64,000 nucleotides of DNA from Vibrio aestuarianus. Lineage in GTDB: Bacteria > Pseudomonadota > Gammaproteobacteria > Enterobacterales > Vibrionaceae. Positions 39,030-48,203 of this stretch are shown one piece after another (position 1 is the first letter of the stretch; the number at the start of each line of letters is the position of its first letter). The position numbers and the translations under genes were made by a program. A model generated the notes under the pieces. That model made no database searches and was not told where the DNA came from. It worked only from the letters and a program-made list of their open reading frames with translations. Location: assembly GCF_012395185.1 (NCBI RefSeq), contig NZ_JAAZTU010000003.1, forward strand, positions 1-64,000, in the 5' to 3' direction.

Positions 39030-41159
39030 ATGAAAAAACTGTTTCTTTTCATTGCCATCATTATCGGTGTGTTAATCTCGGCCGTGCTCGCACTTGTTCT
39101 TTTGGTTAACCCTAACCAATTTAAACCATTGATCGTGGAGCAAGCCAAAAAACAAACTGGCTTAGACTTAGTGATCGAAGGAAATATTGGCTGGAGTTTC
39201 TTCCCTTCCATCGGCTTCGAACTAGGCAGAACCGAGCTTAGAAACCCTCAAGGTTTTACCACTGCAAATTTGTTTAAAGTGGAGCAAGTTGGTATTGATA
39301 TCTCTGTTATGCCTCTGCTTGATAAGCAGTTGGAAATTGGCAATATCAGCTTAAATGGGGCGGAGTTTCACCTCGAAACCCTCAAAGATGGTCGCTCAAA
39401 TCTAGATAGTTTGACTCAGCCAGCAGCCTCTCAAACGACTCAAGCTTCATCAGATGAAAAGCCTTCGCAGAATGCACAGAATAGCGATAATTCTGCAAGT
39501 CCGGCCCAAGAGTGGAGCATTAACCTTGCAGGTATTAGCGTAGAAAATGCGTTACTTGAAATACAAGATCGCAAAGCGGGTACGCATACAAAACTCTATG
39601 ATGTGGCTCTCAATCTTTCTGAGTTTGCGGTTGATCAATGGACATCAATGACTTTTGCTGCCAAAGGCAAAAATAACCAACAAAATTTTGCCGCAACAGG
39701 CCGAGCAGAGTTTAAATTGGCTGCTGGTTTCAAAGAATATGCATTAAAGAATATCGTTCTTGATACGAATTTTAGTGACCCGTCAAACCAAATTGATGCT
39801 GCGAAAGTCGAATTAGCGACTTTTGAGTTTGATAAGGCAAATGACCTTTCATTTAGCGTGAAAGGCAAAGCTGCTGATCTAGCGTTAGATGCACAAGGGA
39901 GCGCCCAGCTTACCGTTGATAAAGCCATCAGCTTGGTGAAAGTTGATAAGTTAACGTTGGATGCCAATCTAGAAGGGGCGAGTTTACCGCAAAACCCGAT
40001 GAAGGTCGGGCTGAGCTCGGATATCAGTTTTGATATCACAAAAGGCTACCTCAATGTGCTGTTAAATAAACTTACAGCCAATGCCTTGAACTTTGATGGT
40101 GATGCTAATGTTACGTTAGCCGACATTCCTAAAGTTCGTTTTAATCTTCACAGCCCAAATATCGATCTTGATGAGTTTTTGGGTTTAACAACAGCCGAGC
40201 CTGCGGGTAAGCCAGTAGGTGGAAGCACTCAGCCGGCTGCATCGACTACCGATAAGGCGGCAACGGCTACTGCTGCCCCTGAGATTGAACCAGATCTAAG
40301 CGCATTAAAAACATTGGATGTAAAAGGTGTGGTGGTGATTGATAAGTTCAAAGCAAGCAATGCTCACCTGCAAAATGTCAAAACCAATTTTAGTGTTAAC
40401 CGCGGTATTGCCGATTTGGTGTCATTTACATCTGATTTGTACCAAGGCTCTATCCAAGCGACGGCTCGTTTAGATGCAACTAAAACTCCGGCTACCTACA
40501 GTGTGAAGAAAAACATAAAGGGTGTGAAAGTCCTGCCACTATTGAAAGATGTCGCTAATAGCGAAATGTTAGAAGGGACGGGAAATTTTGATGTGGATGT
40601 CAAAGGTCAAAGCTTGACACCGACGGGCATCAAAAAGAACCTTGTTGGTACGGTAAAGATTAATTTTGCAGATGGAGCAGTCAATGGCATCAATATCGCG
40701 CACTTGATTCGTAGCAATTACGCCAAAATCAAAGGTAAAAAAGTAGAAAGTGATGCTGTGCAAAAAACAGACTTTAGCGCTATGACCGCGACATTGACAC
40801 TGAATAAAGGTGAGGTTTCTACCAATAACCTAGCGATGCAATCACCGTTGCTAAGAATTCGCGGTGAAGGTAAAGCGAATTATCTTGATGAAACCGTAGA
40901 TTTCTTAGTCAGTACTTCAATTGTTGGTTCACTCGAAGGTCAAGGTGGTCAAGATATCGATGAACTTCGCGATGTGACCATTCCTATCAATGTGTCAGGA
41001 AAATGGGCTGATCCTAAATTTAAGCTAGTGTTTGATGACGTGCTTAAGCAAAAAGCGCAAAAAGAGATCGATCGTGGTTTAGAAAAATTAGGCGTCGAGA
41101 TCAAAGATGAGAAAACCAAAAAAGCCGTGGATAGCTTATTGAAAGGATTATTTAACTAA
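39030..41159 (+). CDS. asmA: AsmA family protein
   Basis: AsmA-like proteins are anchored in the inner membrane with a long periplasmic beta-rich repeat groove; the family is implicated in phospholipid transport to the outer membrane. The 709-residue product has one N-terminal span (residues ~4-24). The early LVNPNQFKPLIVEQAKKQTG and GWSFFPSIGFELG segments and the C-terminal domain (INFADGAVNGINIAHLIRSN) are typical. Two Ser/Thr/Ala/Pro-rich low-complexity linkers lie near residues 130-160 and 390-420. AAGGA ribosome site. Confidence 0.92.
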   Translation: MKKLFLFIAIIIGVLISAVLALVLLVNPNQFKPLIVEQAKKQTGLDLVIEGNIGWSFFPSIGFELGRTELRNPQGFTTANLFKVEQVGIDISVMPLLDKQLEIGNISLNGAEFHLETLKDGRSNLDSLTQPAASQTTQASSDEKPSQNAQNSDNSASPAQEWSINLAGISVENALLEIQDRKAGTHTKLYDVALNLSEFAVDQWTSMTFAAKGKNNQQNFAATGRAEFKLAAGFKEYALKNIVLDTNFSDPSNQIDAAKVELATFEFDKANDLSFSVKGKAADLALDAQGSAQLTVDKAISLVKVDKLTLDANLEGASLPQNPMKVGLSSDISFDITKGYLNVLLNKLTANALNFDGDANVTLADIPKVRFNLHSPNIDLDEFLGLTTAEPAGKPVGGSTQPAASTTDKAATATAAPEIEPDLSALKTLDVKGVVVIDKFKASNAHLQNVKTNFSVNRGIADLVSFTSDLYQGSIQATARLDATKTPATYSVKKNIKGVKVLPLLKDVANSEMLEGTGNFDVDVKGQSLTPTGIKKNLVGTVKINFADGAVNGINIAHLIRSNYAKIKGKKVESDAVQKTDFSAMTATLTLNKGEVSTNNLAMQSPLLRIRGEGKANYLDETVDFLVSTSIVGSLEGQGGQDIDELRDVTIPINVSGKWADPKFKLVFDDVLKQKAQKEIDRGLEKLGVEIKDEKTKKAVDSLLKGLFN

Positions 41160-41178
41160 TTCTTGAATAGGTATCTTT

Positions 41179-41204
41179 ATAGCCTCCTCAGATGAGGAGG
41201 CTAT
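41179..41204. terminator. Terminator between asmA and cobO
   Basis: ATAGCCTCCTC, loop AGAT, GAGGAGGCTAT between converging genes. T runs are short on both sides. Confidence 0.75.
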
Positions 41205-41211
41205 CTTCGTT

Positions 41212-41817
41212 CTACCAATCCACACCTTTTAAGGCTTTTACCCCAGACTCAAAAGCATGTTTTACGTTTTTAACTTCTGAGACCGTATCAGCCATTTCAA
41301 TTAAGGTGCGATGTGCTCCACGACCAGTAATGACAACGGACTGCATTTTCGGACGTTGCTCTAATGCGCTGACCACTTCATCTAAATCAATGTACCCATA
41401 ACTCACCATGTAAGTCAGCTCGTCAAATAGCACCACATCAATCGATTCATCTTTGAGCATGCGTTTGCATTCTTGCCATACCGACTGCGCAGCTTGTGTA
41501 TCAGCCTCTTTATTCTGTGTTTCCCAAGTAAAACCGGTGGCCATAACTTGAAATTCGACCCCCAGTTTTTCTAATAAATTACGCTCACCATTGGCCCATG
41601 TTCCTTTAATAAATTGCGCTACCGAGCATTTCATTCCATGTCCAACCGCACGAGCAATGGTGCCAAAGCCGGAAGTTGATTTACCTTTACCATTACCCGT
41701 AATAATTAACAGCAAGCCTTTTTCTTGCTGGGCGGCGGCAATTTTTGCATCGACTTGTTCTTTTACTTTCTGTTGCCGAGCCTTGTGGCGTTCATTTTTA
41801 ATCTCTTCGGTAGACAT
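41212..41817 (-). CDS. btuR: Cob(I)yrinic acid a,c-diamide adenosyltransferase (CobO/BtuR)
   Basis: This enzyme adds the adenosyl group of ATP to corrinoids to make adenosylcobalamin. The 201-residue protein has the modified P-loop GNGKGKST, the following GTIARAVGHGMKCSVAQFIKG, and LFDELTYMVSYGY. The start is ATG 41817 with AGGA upstream; a TTG two codons earlier is less likely. No other cobalamin genes lie nearby, which fits salvage use. Confidence 0.95.
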   Translation of the reverse strand: MSTEEIKNERHKARQQKVKEQVDAKIAAAQQEKGLLLIITGNGKGKSTSGFGTIARAVGHGMKCSVAQFIKGTWANGERNLLEKLGVEFQVMATGFTWETQNKEADTQAAQSVWQECKRMLKDESIDVVLFDELTYMVSYGYIDLDEVVSALEQRPKMQSVVITGRGAHRTLIEMADTVSEVKNVKHAFESGVKALKGVDW

Positions 41818-41897
41818 GCCCAATCCTGTTCATTAATAGTATTGTCGCTATCATATCTCAACTACTCGGCAGCAAAAACCATCGAAATAACAAGGAA

Positions 41898-41924
41898 TAA
41901 AAAAGCCAGAGCAGTGCTCTGGCC
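41898..41924 (-). terminator. Terminator after the first fadL
   Basis: On the minus strand GCCAGAGCA/TGCTCTGGC with a single-base centre, followed by six T. Confidence 0.92.
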
Positions 41925-41943
41925 TTGAATGTTTCGCTAGATA

Positions 41944-43263
41944 TTAGAATCGATAATTGGCTTGCACACCAATTATCCATACATTACCTGTCGTTGTACC
42001 CACAAACTGACCACCGATCTTTTCCGCTGCATCATCTGAGGCATAGCCACGAGATTCAGTAATCGGTGCATCTTTCGCTAGGATGTAAGTGAAACCTGCA
42101 TCTAGGGTGAATTGGTCAGTAAATGCGTAACCAGCACCAATACTTAGCCAAGTACGGTCTGTTTCTGGGATAGTAATGGTTCGGTTTTTATCGCTCACTG
42201 CCGCCATGTCGTATGCAACACCAGCGCGCAATGCCAATTTTGCATCTAACTGATAAGTTGCACCTAGCGCGAAGCGATAGTTGTCTTCCCAATTTTCAAT
42301 TTTCACTTCAGATGGCTGGGCTCTGCCTACCAGTTCGGCTTCGAGCTTGTCAAAGCTGCTCCAGTCTGTCCAGTTAATGCTAGCATGCAGAGCAAGTTTG
42401 TCATTGAGTTGATGGAAACTGGCTAATTCTGCGGTTGCAGGTAGGTTTAGGTTCATAAAGCCATCAAGCTTTTGACCTGATGACAAACCAAAGCCAAGTC
42501 CTTCAGCGTGCCCTTCAAGTTTCAGTTTTACCTCTGATTTATAGGTGAAACCAATGCGGTTGTTATCGTTGATTTGCCAAGCGGTACCCACTTGCCAACC
42601 CCAAGATGTGTCATCACCTTCCATGTATTTTAGTGTTGTGCCTTTAGCTACAGAGATTGGTGCACCTGTAATAGGATGAGTTCCTACAACATTATTTGAG
42701 GCTGCTGTCGCACCAAAATGCCCTTCACCTATGACATAGCGAACACCACCACCAATGCTAACCGTTGGGGTCACTTGATAACCAACATTAACATTCGCTT
42801 CCATAGTTTTAACCATGGCTTCATTGCCAAAATGGCTTGCTGCAAAGTTATTATCTAACTCTGTTTCCATGCCGTAGTTAGTACCCAGAGCCAAGCCAAG
42901 CACCAGTTTTTCATTGACCTGATGTGATAGGTAGAAGTTAGGAATCACCGCGTCGTGTGCAAAGTCGTCCGATTGCGCGGCAATGTTGTTTCCGTAGAAA
43001 TTGACATTACCGTCAACATCTACATTCGGGTTAACGTAAATAGCACCCACAGAAATTTGCGTACCTTTCAAATAAGTCAGCATGGCAGGGTTACGCCATT
43101 GTGCACTGGCATTATCAGCCATGGCTGCTTCACCAGCGTAAGCACGACCAAGACCGGTTGCAGAATATTCAGCAAGTTGGAAACCTGCTGCTTGGGATGC
43201 GCTTGATACGCTGAATAGTCCACATGCCACTGCGAGTGAAAGAAGAGTTTTATTTGATTTCAT
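41944..43263 (-). CDS. fadL: FadL-family outer-membrane long-chain fatty acid transporter (copy 1)
   Basis: FadL porins bring long-chain fatty acids across the outer membrane through a 14-strand barrel with an N-terminal plug. The 439-residue precursor has a signal peptide (cut after SQAA, before GFQLAEYSATGLGRAYAGEA) and the conserved plug motif DNASAQWRNPAML. It ends in YRF, the C-terminal aromatic needed for BAM recognition. About 300 bp separates it from a second fadL upstream. Both resemble the fadL pair at this locus in V. cholerae as I recall it. Confidence 0.93.
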   Translation of the reverse strand: MKSNKTLLSLAVACGLFSVSSASQAAGFQLAEYSATGLGRAYAGEAAMADNASAQWRNPAMLTYLKGTQISVGAIYVNPNVDVDGNVNFYGNNIAAQSDDFAHDAVIPNFYLSHQVNEKLVLGLALGTNYGMETELDNNFAASHFGNEAMVKTMEANVNVGYQVTPTVSIGGGVRYVIGEGHFGATAASNNVVGTHPITGAPISVAKGTTLKYMEGDDTSWGWQVGTAWQINDNNRIGFTYKSEVKLKLEGHAEGLGFGLSSGQKLDGFMNLNLPATAELASFHQLNDKLALHASINWTDWSSFDKLEAELVGRAQPSEVKIENWEDNYRFALGATYQLDAKLALRAGVAYDMAAVSDKNRTITIPETDRTWLSIGAGYAFTDQFTLDAGFTYILAKDAPITESRGYASDDAAEKIGGQFVGTTTGNVWIIGVQANYRF

Positions 43264-43510
43264 TATAATGTTCGCTGAAATATTTGAATTTGGTGGGAGG
43301 ATTCTAAGGTTAGAGCTAATACTTTAAAAACATAAAGCAGTGTATTTCCCATTTTTGAAAGTAAAATCTTTAAAATCTAGAATTTTAAGTCGAATACTCT
43401 GCTTGTTATGAAAGTGTTTCTATTTTTCAGCGAACATTTGTAGCGTGGTTTAAGGTTATAAAGGTACAGCTGTTAGCTGAATTAGGCGAGGGTATGCTGT
43501 TACAGTATTG

Positions 43511-43536
43511 AAAAGGGCTGGAAAACCAGCCCTTTA
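43511..43536 (-). terminator. Terminator after the second fadL
   Basis: On the minus strand AAAGGGCTGG, loop TTTT, CCAGCCCTTTT. The rest of the ~300-bp gap 43264-43563 shows nothing I can name beyond the copy-1 promoter region. Confidence 0.9.
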
Positions 43537-43563
43537 TTGATGCTTTGCTAATGAACGTTTTGT

Positions 43564-44835
43564 TTAGAAGCTGCGGCTATATTGTAAGCCGACTAGGATT
43601 GCATCTGCATGAGTTGTTGCGGTTAGTACAGTACCGGCAGAATCTTCTTTAACGCTTACATCGTCACCTAATAAGTAAGTGAAGCCAAAGTCTATATTTG
43701 AAGCGGTATCAATATTGTAAGTGAAACCAGCCGAGAACCATTGACGGTCAGAATCTGGTACAGAAACTGAAGTTAGTGAGTCTTGTGCACTAGTGTCGTA
43801 CATATAGCCAGCACGCACTGTCCAATCGTTATTTAGATAGTAAGTACCACCGATTGCGTAGTGCCAGCCGTCTTGCCATTGGTATTCTTTACCATAAGTA
43901 CCGCCACCAGCTAGAATTGCTGCGATAGGTGATTGTGAAGCATCTAGGTTTTTAAAGTCGATTTGATCAAAGGCACCCCAACCAATCCATTGCACGCTAT
44001 AGTGGACAGCAAACTTGGTGTCTTGAATTTTGTGAAAACCAGAGAATTCTGCGATATCTGGAAGTGGTAGGACGATTTTTTGACCGTAATCATCTTTTGC
44101 TTCAAATTCCGGACTGTAATGGTAAGCAAGGCCAAAGCGGTTATTCTCGTCTAATTCGTATACTGTACCTAAGTTAAAACCAACAGCCCAACCATCGGCT
44201 TTATCAACATCTAGAAGAGCCGTTCCTGCAGGAATTGTCGTCTGTAGCTTTTGCGATAGTCCAGCAGCTAATGTTGCACTAGCGTAACGCTTCATTGTGC
44301 CTTGACCATAGATCAGATCTAGGCCAGCACCAATGCTCCACTGCTCATTGATACGGTATGAACCAGCCAAACCGAAGTTAAAGCTTTTAACATCAGTTAA
44401 ACCGCCATATTCTGAAGCCAAATATGAGTCAGAAAATTCAGTTTTGGTACCAAAGTTAGTGTAAGCATTAACACCCCACGCAAATTTGTCATTCACTGGA
44501 ACAATTAAGTGGATATTTGGAGCTACAGATGTACCGCCTACATCATCCACATCAGGAATTGATTGCCCCATATACTTTGCATCTTTCACATCAATCATTG
44601 TGGTAATGCTTTCGAAACCTAGGGATAACTCCATTTTGTCAAACAGAGCCATAGCCGCTGGGTTGCGAGCCATTACCGATGCGTTATCGGCGATAACGGC
44701 ATCACCTGCGAATGCACGACCTAGGCCGGTGGCTGATTGTGCATTGAGTTGGAAACCTGCTGCAAGTGCTTGTTGTGAAGCGAGAGCTACAGTTACAGCG
44801 AGTAGAGATTTTTTAAACAGACGCGTCTTGTTCAT
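43564..44835 (-). CDS. fadL: FadL-family outer-membrane long-chain fatty acid transporter (copy 2)
   Basis: A 423-residue FadL paralogue with a signal peptide (cut after QQALA, before AGFQLNAQSATGLGRAFAGD). The plug motif is DNASVMARNPAAMALF, closer to the canonical NPA form than copy 1, and the C terminus is SRSF. Each copy has its own terminator, so they can be controlled separately. A candidate FadR site lies ~95 bp upstream. It is likely co-regulated with fadIJ. Confidence 0.93.
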   Translation of the reverse strand: MNKTRLFKKSLLAVTVALASQQALAAGFQLNAQSATGLGRAFAGDAVIADNASVMARNPAAMALFDKMELSLGFESITTMIDVKDAKYMGQSIPDVDDVGGTSVAPNIHLIVPVNDKFAWGVNAYTNFGTKTEFSDSYLASEYGGLTDVKSFNFGLAGSYRINEQWSIGAGLDLIYGQGTMKRYASATLAAGLSQKLQTTIPAGTALLDVDKADGWAVGFNLGTVYELDENNRFGLAYHYSPEFEAKDDYGQKIVLPLPDIAEFSGFHKIQDTKFAVHYSVQWIGWGAFDQIDFKNLDASQSPIAAILAGGGTYGKEYQWQDGWHYAIGGTYYLNNDWTVRAGYMYDTSAQDSLTSVSVPDSDRQWFSAGFTYNIDTASNIDFGFTYLLGDDVSVKEDSAGTVLTATTHADAILVGLQYSRSF

Positions 44836-44929
44836 TGTGCTTTTCCTTTTAACATCGTCGCCTCTAATGGGCGTTGTCTGAGCAATAGCTCAGTTTGGTG
44901 GCTGATACTAGACTCTAGTGTAGAAGATA

Positions 44930-44945
44930 GAAATCCGACCATTGT
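44930..44945 (-). promoter_or_regulatory. Candidate FadR site upstream of fadL copy 2
   Basis: On the minus strand ACAATGGTCGGATTTC contains TGGTCGGA, the core of the FadR operator. FadR represses fad genes in Vibrio when acyl-CoA is low. Only half of the operator is well conserved. Confidence 0.45.
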
Positions 44946-45038
44946 CTAGTTGGATGATAAAATTGCAGAAATGATGTCTATCTGGCAGGAAAAGCTTATA
45001 AAATGCTTTATTTTAGAGTTTTGACTCTATTTTTATCG

Positions 45039-45073
45039 GAAAAATCCGACCCACAACTCGATGTGAGTCGGAA
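45039..45073 (-). terminator. Terminator after the DUF3379 gene
   Basis: On the minus strand TCCGACTCACA, six-base loop, TGTGGGTCGGA followed by TTTTT; one mismatch in the stem. Confidence 0.85.
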
Positions 45074-45079
45074 CGTGAT

Positions 45080-45805
45080 TTAGCTGGCAGGTTTTAGCAT
45101 TGGCATCAGTTTTTTGGCGATGTTGGCGACATCTTCACCTTTTTCTCCGACAAGGATAAGGCTTGTGTTACCCATTGGTTCGATAATGCCATTCATGCCT
45201 TGCTGGGTGAAATTGGCAGGTTGATCACTAGCAACGCCAGCTAAAAATAGCGTTACCTTGCCTTTTTCGCCTTGAAATACCATGTGTAGGGCATTTGCTT
45301 GACCAAATCCACAATGGTTTAAATAGTAAACATGGTACGGAAAATTATGATTGAGCTGATAAGCAAAAGGCAGCATTTTGGCGTTGATCTGGCTTGAATT
45401 CACCTGTTCATCAAGAGTGCTGACAAACCCATCTTCATCAATAACGTGTTTGATTGCCGTATCGACAAGGCTAGCTTGCGCAGGTGGTACGATTAAGTTG
45501 CCCCAATTGACTTGACCTACGAGTAACCCGAAAACAAAAGCAATAGAAGCGGCCATTGCCATGGCTTGCTTTGCAAAAGTTGCTCGAACTACATTATCGG
45601 CTACGGATGTTTGGTTAAATAAGATGCGATCGGCTAAGTCATCAGGCACATCAACATTCATGGCAGCGGCAATTTTCGTGTCTAGATTGAGCACATCATC
45701 TAAAAATTTACTGTTCGCTTCATTCGCAGAGACGGCATCGATCAGATCTTTATCGCGCTGTTTTGGATCTGACATCACGCGGCGGCGAAATTCTAAATCA
45801 TCCAT
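45080..45805 (-). CDS. DUF3379 single-span protein, probable partner of the ECF sigma factor
   Basis: A 241-residue protein whose N-terminal ~80 residues are charged and cytoplasmic-like (MDDLEFRRRVMSDPKQ). One membrane span follows at about residues 82-104 (AMAMAASIAFVFGLLVGQV), then a ~135-residue periplasmic domain containing a single Cys (NHCGFGQ). I recognise it as the DUF3379 family. It starts inside the end of the ECF sigma gene (8-bp overlap), and its topology is that of an anti-sigma factor. That role is inferred from context. Confidence 0.82.
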   Translation of the reverse strand: MDDLEFRRRVMSDPKQRDKDLIDAVSANEANSKFLDDVLNLDTKIAAAMNVDVPDDLADRILFNQTSVADNVVRATFAKQAMAMAASIAFVFGLLVGQVNWGNLIVPPAQASLVDTAIKHVIDEDGFVSTLDEQVNSSQINAKMLPFAYQLNHNFPYHVYYLNHCGFGQANALHMVFQGEKGKVTLFLAGVASDQPANFTQQGMNGIIEPMGNTSLILVGEKGEDVANIAKKLMPMLKPAS

Positions 45806-46361
45806 TTTGCTGCCCTCTATAAGTTTCAGAAGAATCCAACATTTCTTTCAATTGATTGCGAGCTCGAAACAAGCGAGTCATCACTGTGTTTTTATTGAGC
45901 TCTAAGATCTCGCCAATTTCTTCACCACTAAACCCGCCAATCACTTGCAGAAAAAGTGGTTCTCGGTATTCAATATCCAATTTCATGATCTGCGCTTGTA
46001 ACCATTCTTGTTGGTGATGAGGATCGTCGTTGACTTTAACATCGCCGCTATAGTCATCAATATCGACCAAATCAAATTGTTTTCGCTCAAATCGGCGAGC
46101 ATTCTCTCGACGCAGAATCGTGATTAGCCACGATTTCGCTGCTTTTTCATCGAGTAAACTATCAAGAGATTTCCAAGCTCGCAGGCAGGTCTCTTGCACC
46201 AAATCTTCTGCAATACTCTTGTCTTTACACAGCCAGTAGGCATATCGGTAAAGGTCCCGATGATAGGCGCGCACGAGCGCTTCATATTTTCTTTGTCTGT
46301 CCATATCATTATTGACCGGGGGGCTGGCCTTTTTCTTTCCAAACATTTTTATTATCGACAC
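45798..46361 (-). CDS. ECF-type RNA polymerase sigma factor
   Basis: A small sigma-70 family protein with region 2 (YHRDLYRYAYWLCKDKSIAEDLVQETCLRAW) read in pieces as DLYRYAYWL and AEDLVQETCLRAW, and region 4 (FSGEEIGEILELNKNTVMTRLFRARNQL) including EEIGEILELNKNTVMTRLFR. I prefer the GTG at 46361 because GGAGG lies five bases upstream (188 residues). An ATG four codons earlier overlaps that site. Gene pairing with the DUF3379 membrane protein suggests a membrane-signalling sigma/anti-sigma unit; the stimulus is unknown. Confidence 0.88.
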   Translation of the reverse strand: MSIIKMFGKKKASPPVNNDMDRQRKYEALVRAYHRDLYRYAYWLCKDKSIAEDLVQETCLRAWKSLDSLLDEKAAKSWLITILRRENARRFERKQFDLVDIDDYSGDVKVNDDPHHQQEWLQAQIMKLDIEYREPLFLQVIGGFSGEEIGEILELNKNTVMTRLFRARNQLKEMLDSSETYRGQQNG

Positions 46362-46534
46362 ATGAGCCTCCATCTGCTCTGTGGTTTTATACCAACGTTA
46401 TGCGTTTAGCATAGGAATACGGTGTGTTATGGAAATTCAAGTTTTGCGGCTTTTTCATTCCGCTACATTCAATAAATCACAATAAAATTGATCTACTTCA
46501 AAAAGTCATCACCTGAAGCCGCTATAGTACACCT

Positions 46535-46694
46535 TGTCATCTCGTTAGTCATTGCGACTAACATGTTGAGCAAGATGACACTTCCTTTTGAAGGCTGACT
46601 TTACTTTCTCCTAATCAGGAAACTGATTATTTCAATTGGCGTAAGTTAATTGCTTTATATATTCCGACCACACATTCTTGTGTGGTTTTTTTTT
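46535..46694 (+). ncRNA. Candidate small RNA ending in an orphan terminator
   Basis: In the 530-bp gap between the divergent ECF sigma and fadI genes there is a plus-strand transcript signal without an open frame. A TATAGT -10-like box (46523-46528) is followed by a GTTAGTC/GACTAAC hairpin nested in TCATCT/AGATGA, and then the terminator at 46667-46694. The -35 region is poor, so the 5' end is a guess. It could be a regulator of the neighbouring fad genes or unrelated. I do not recognise the RNA. Confidence 0.45.
46667..46694 (+). terminator. Rho-independent terminator with no gene before it
   Basis: ACCACACA, loop TTCT, TGTGTGGT, then nine T. It lies 200 bp before fadI and behind no plus-strand gene. 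Confidence 0.9.
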
Positions 46695-46833
46695 GCCTAA
46701 AATTCTCCAATACCAGAGCGCGTCCGCGACCATGAGAGGGCTATCTTCTCGAGTTGTCTTATGTTTTTCTTCCGTTGTTTTATCGGGATTTGCCTAGATT
46801 CGATGCGAATATCACGTTTATTTAAACACTTGT

Positions 46834-46876
46834 TTGATTGTTTTAACAATCTCGTTACAATGCGCAGGTCAGACCT
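46834..46876 (+). promoter_or_regulatory. fadI promoter with candidate FadR operator
   Basis: TTGATT (46834-46839), 16-bp spacer, TACAAT (46856-46861). AGGTCAGACCT (46866-46876), a perfect palindrome around a central A, overlaps the predicted start point and carries the GGTCxGACC core of FadR operators. A repressor there would block initiation. Confidence 0.65.
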
Positions 46877-46895
46877 CTTATTGTAAGGAGAAACA

Positions 46896-48203
46896 ATGGG
46901 CAAGCAGGAAGTCAAAACACGCTCGGGTGAACGTGTTGCAATTGTAGCGGGGCTGCGCACTCCTTTTGCGCGTCAAAGCACCGAATTTAGCCAAGTTCCC
47001 GCCGTCGACCTAGGAAAAATGGTCGTTGGTGAGATGTTAGCGCGTACGGATATTGATCCTAAATTGATTGAACAATTGGTCTTTGGGCAAGTGGTCCAAA
47101 TGCCGGAAGCGCCGAATATTGCGCGTGAAATCGTGTTAGGCACTGGTATGAATATCCACACCGACGCTTACAGCGTGACACGTGCTTGTGCCACTAGTTT
47201 TCAAGCCGCGGTTAATGTGGCTGAAAGTATCATGGCTGGAACCATTGATATCGGTATTGCGGGTGGTGCTGACTCTTCTTCTGTTTTGCCAATTGGTGTC
47301 TCTAAAAAGCTTGCCGCAGGCCTTCTCGCACTGAGTAAAACTAAAACGGTTGCTCAAAAACTCAATATATTAAAATCGCTTTCCTTCAAAGACTTAATGC
47401 CAGTTCCTCCTGCTGTTGCAGAATACTCGACTGGGTTATCGATGGGGCAAACGGCGGAACAGATGGCGAAGTCACATAATATCAGTCGCTTGGAGCAAGA
47501 TGCACTGGCTCATCGTTCCCATACCTTAGCTGCGCAAGCGTGGAAAGAGGGTAAAATTCAGGGCGAAGTGATGACCGCTTTTCCTGAACCTTATAAAAAG
47601 TGGATTGCGGAAGACAACAATATTCGTCATGACTCCACTTTAGAGGGCTATGCCAAGCTACGTCCTGCGTTTGATCGCCAATATGGCAGCGTAACCGCAG
47701 CCAACAGTACACCACTAACTGATGGTGCTGCCGCGCTTATATTGATGCGCGAAGGGCGAGCTAAAGAACTCGGTCTAGAGATCATGGGGTATATCCGCTC
47801 ATACGCCTTTTCTGCGATTGGGGTAGAAAAAGACATGCTTATGGGGCCTTCCTACGCGACTCCTCTTGCTTTGGCGCGCGCGGGTATCGAACTTTCCGAC
47901 CTTACACTAATTGATATGCATGAAGCTTTTGCGGCGCAAACCCTTTCCAATATGAAAATGTTCGCGAGTGACCAATTTGCCCAACAGCATTTAGGTCGAG
48001 CGAAAGCTATCGGTGAAATTGATATGGATAAATTCAACGTGTTAGGTGGTTCTATCGCTTATGGTCACCCCTTTGCAGCAACTGGTGCACGTATGATTAC
48101 ACAGACATTAAGAGAGCTGAAACGCCGGGGGGGCGGGTTAGGCTTGAATACGGCATGTGCGGCTGGTGGCCTAGGCGCAGCGATGATTTTGGAGGTTGAA
48201 TAA
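46896..48203 (+). CDS. fadI: 3-ketoacyl-CoA thiolase FadI
   Basis: FadI is the thiolase of the FadIJ beta-oxidation complex, cleaving 3-ketoacyl-CoA to acetyl-CoA and a shortened acyl-CoA. The 435-residue protein has the acylated Cys in [13 protein letters not shown], the [16 protein letters not shown]is motif and the C-terminal [13 protein letters not shown] motif with the second Cys. AAGGAG ribosome site. Its stop overlaps the fadJ start by one base. Confidence 0.96.
   Translation: MGKQEVKTRSGERVAIVAGLRTPFARQSTEFSQVPAVDLGKMVVGEMLARTDIDPKLIEQLVFGQVVQMPEAPNIAREIVLGTGMNIHTDAYSVTRACATSFQAAVNVAESIMAGTIDIGIAGGADSSSVLPIGVSKKLAAGLLALSKTKTVAQKLNILKSLSFKDLMPVPPAVAEYSTGLSMGQTAEQMAKSHNISRLEQDALAHRSHTLAAQAWKEGKIQGEVMTAFPEPYKKWIAEDNNIRHDSTLEGYAKLRPAFDRQYGSVTAANSTPLTDGAAALILMREGRAKELGLEIMGYIRSYAFSAIGVEKDMLMGPSYATPLALARAGIELSDLTLIDMHEAFAAQTLSNMKMFASDQFAQQHLGRAKAIGEIDMDKFNVLGGSIAYGHPFAATGARMITQTLRELKRRGGGLGLNTACAAGGLGAAMILEVE

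Noticed and set aside
46697..46960. Minus-strand 87-residue frame between the candidate sRNA and fadI
   Set aside because: It runs over the fadI promoter and start and has no recognisable protein features.
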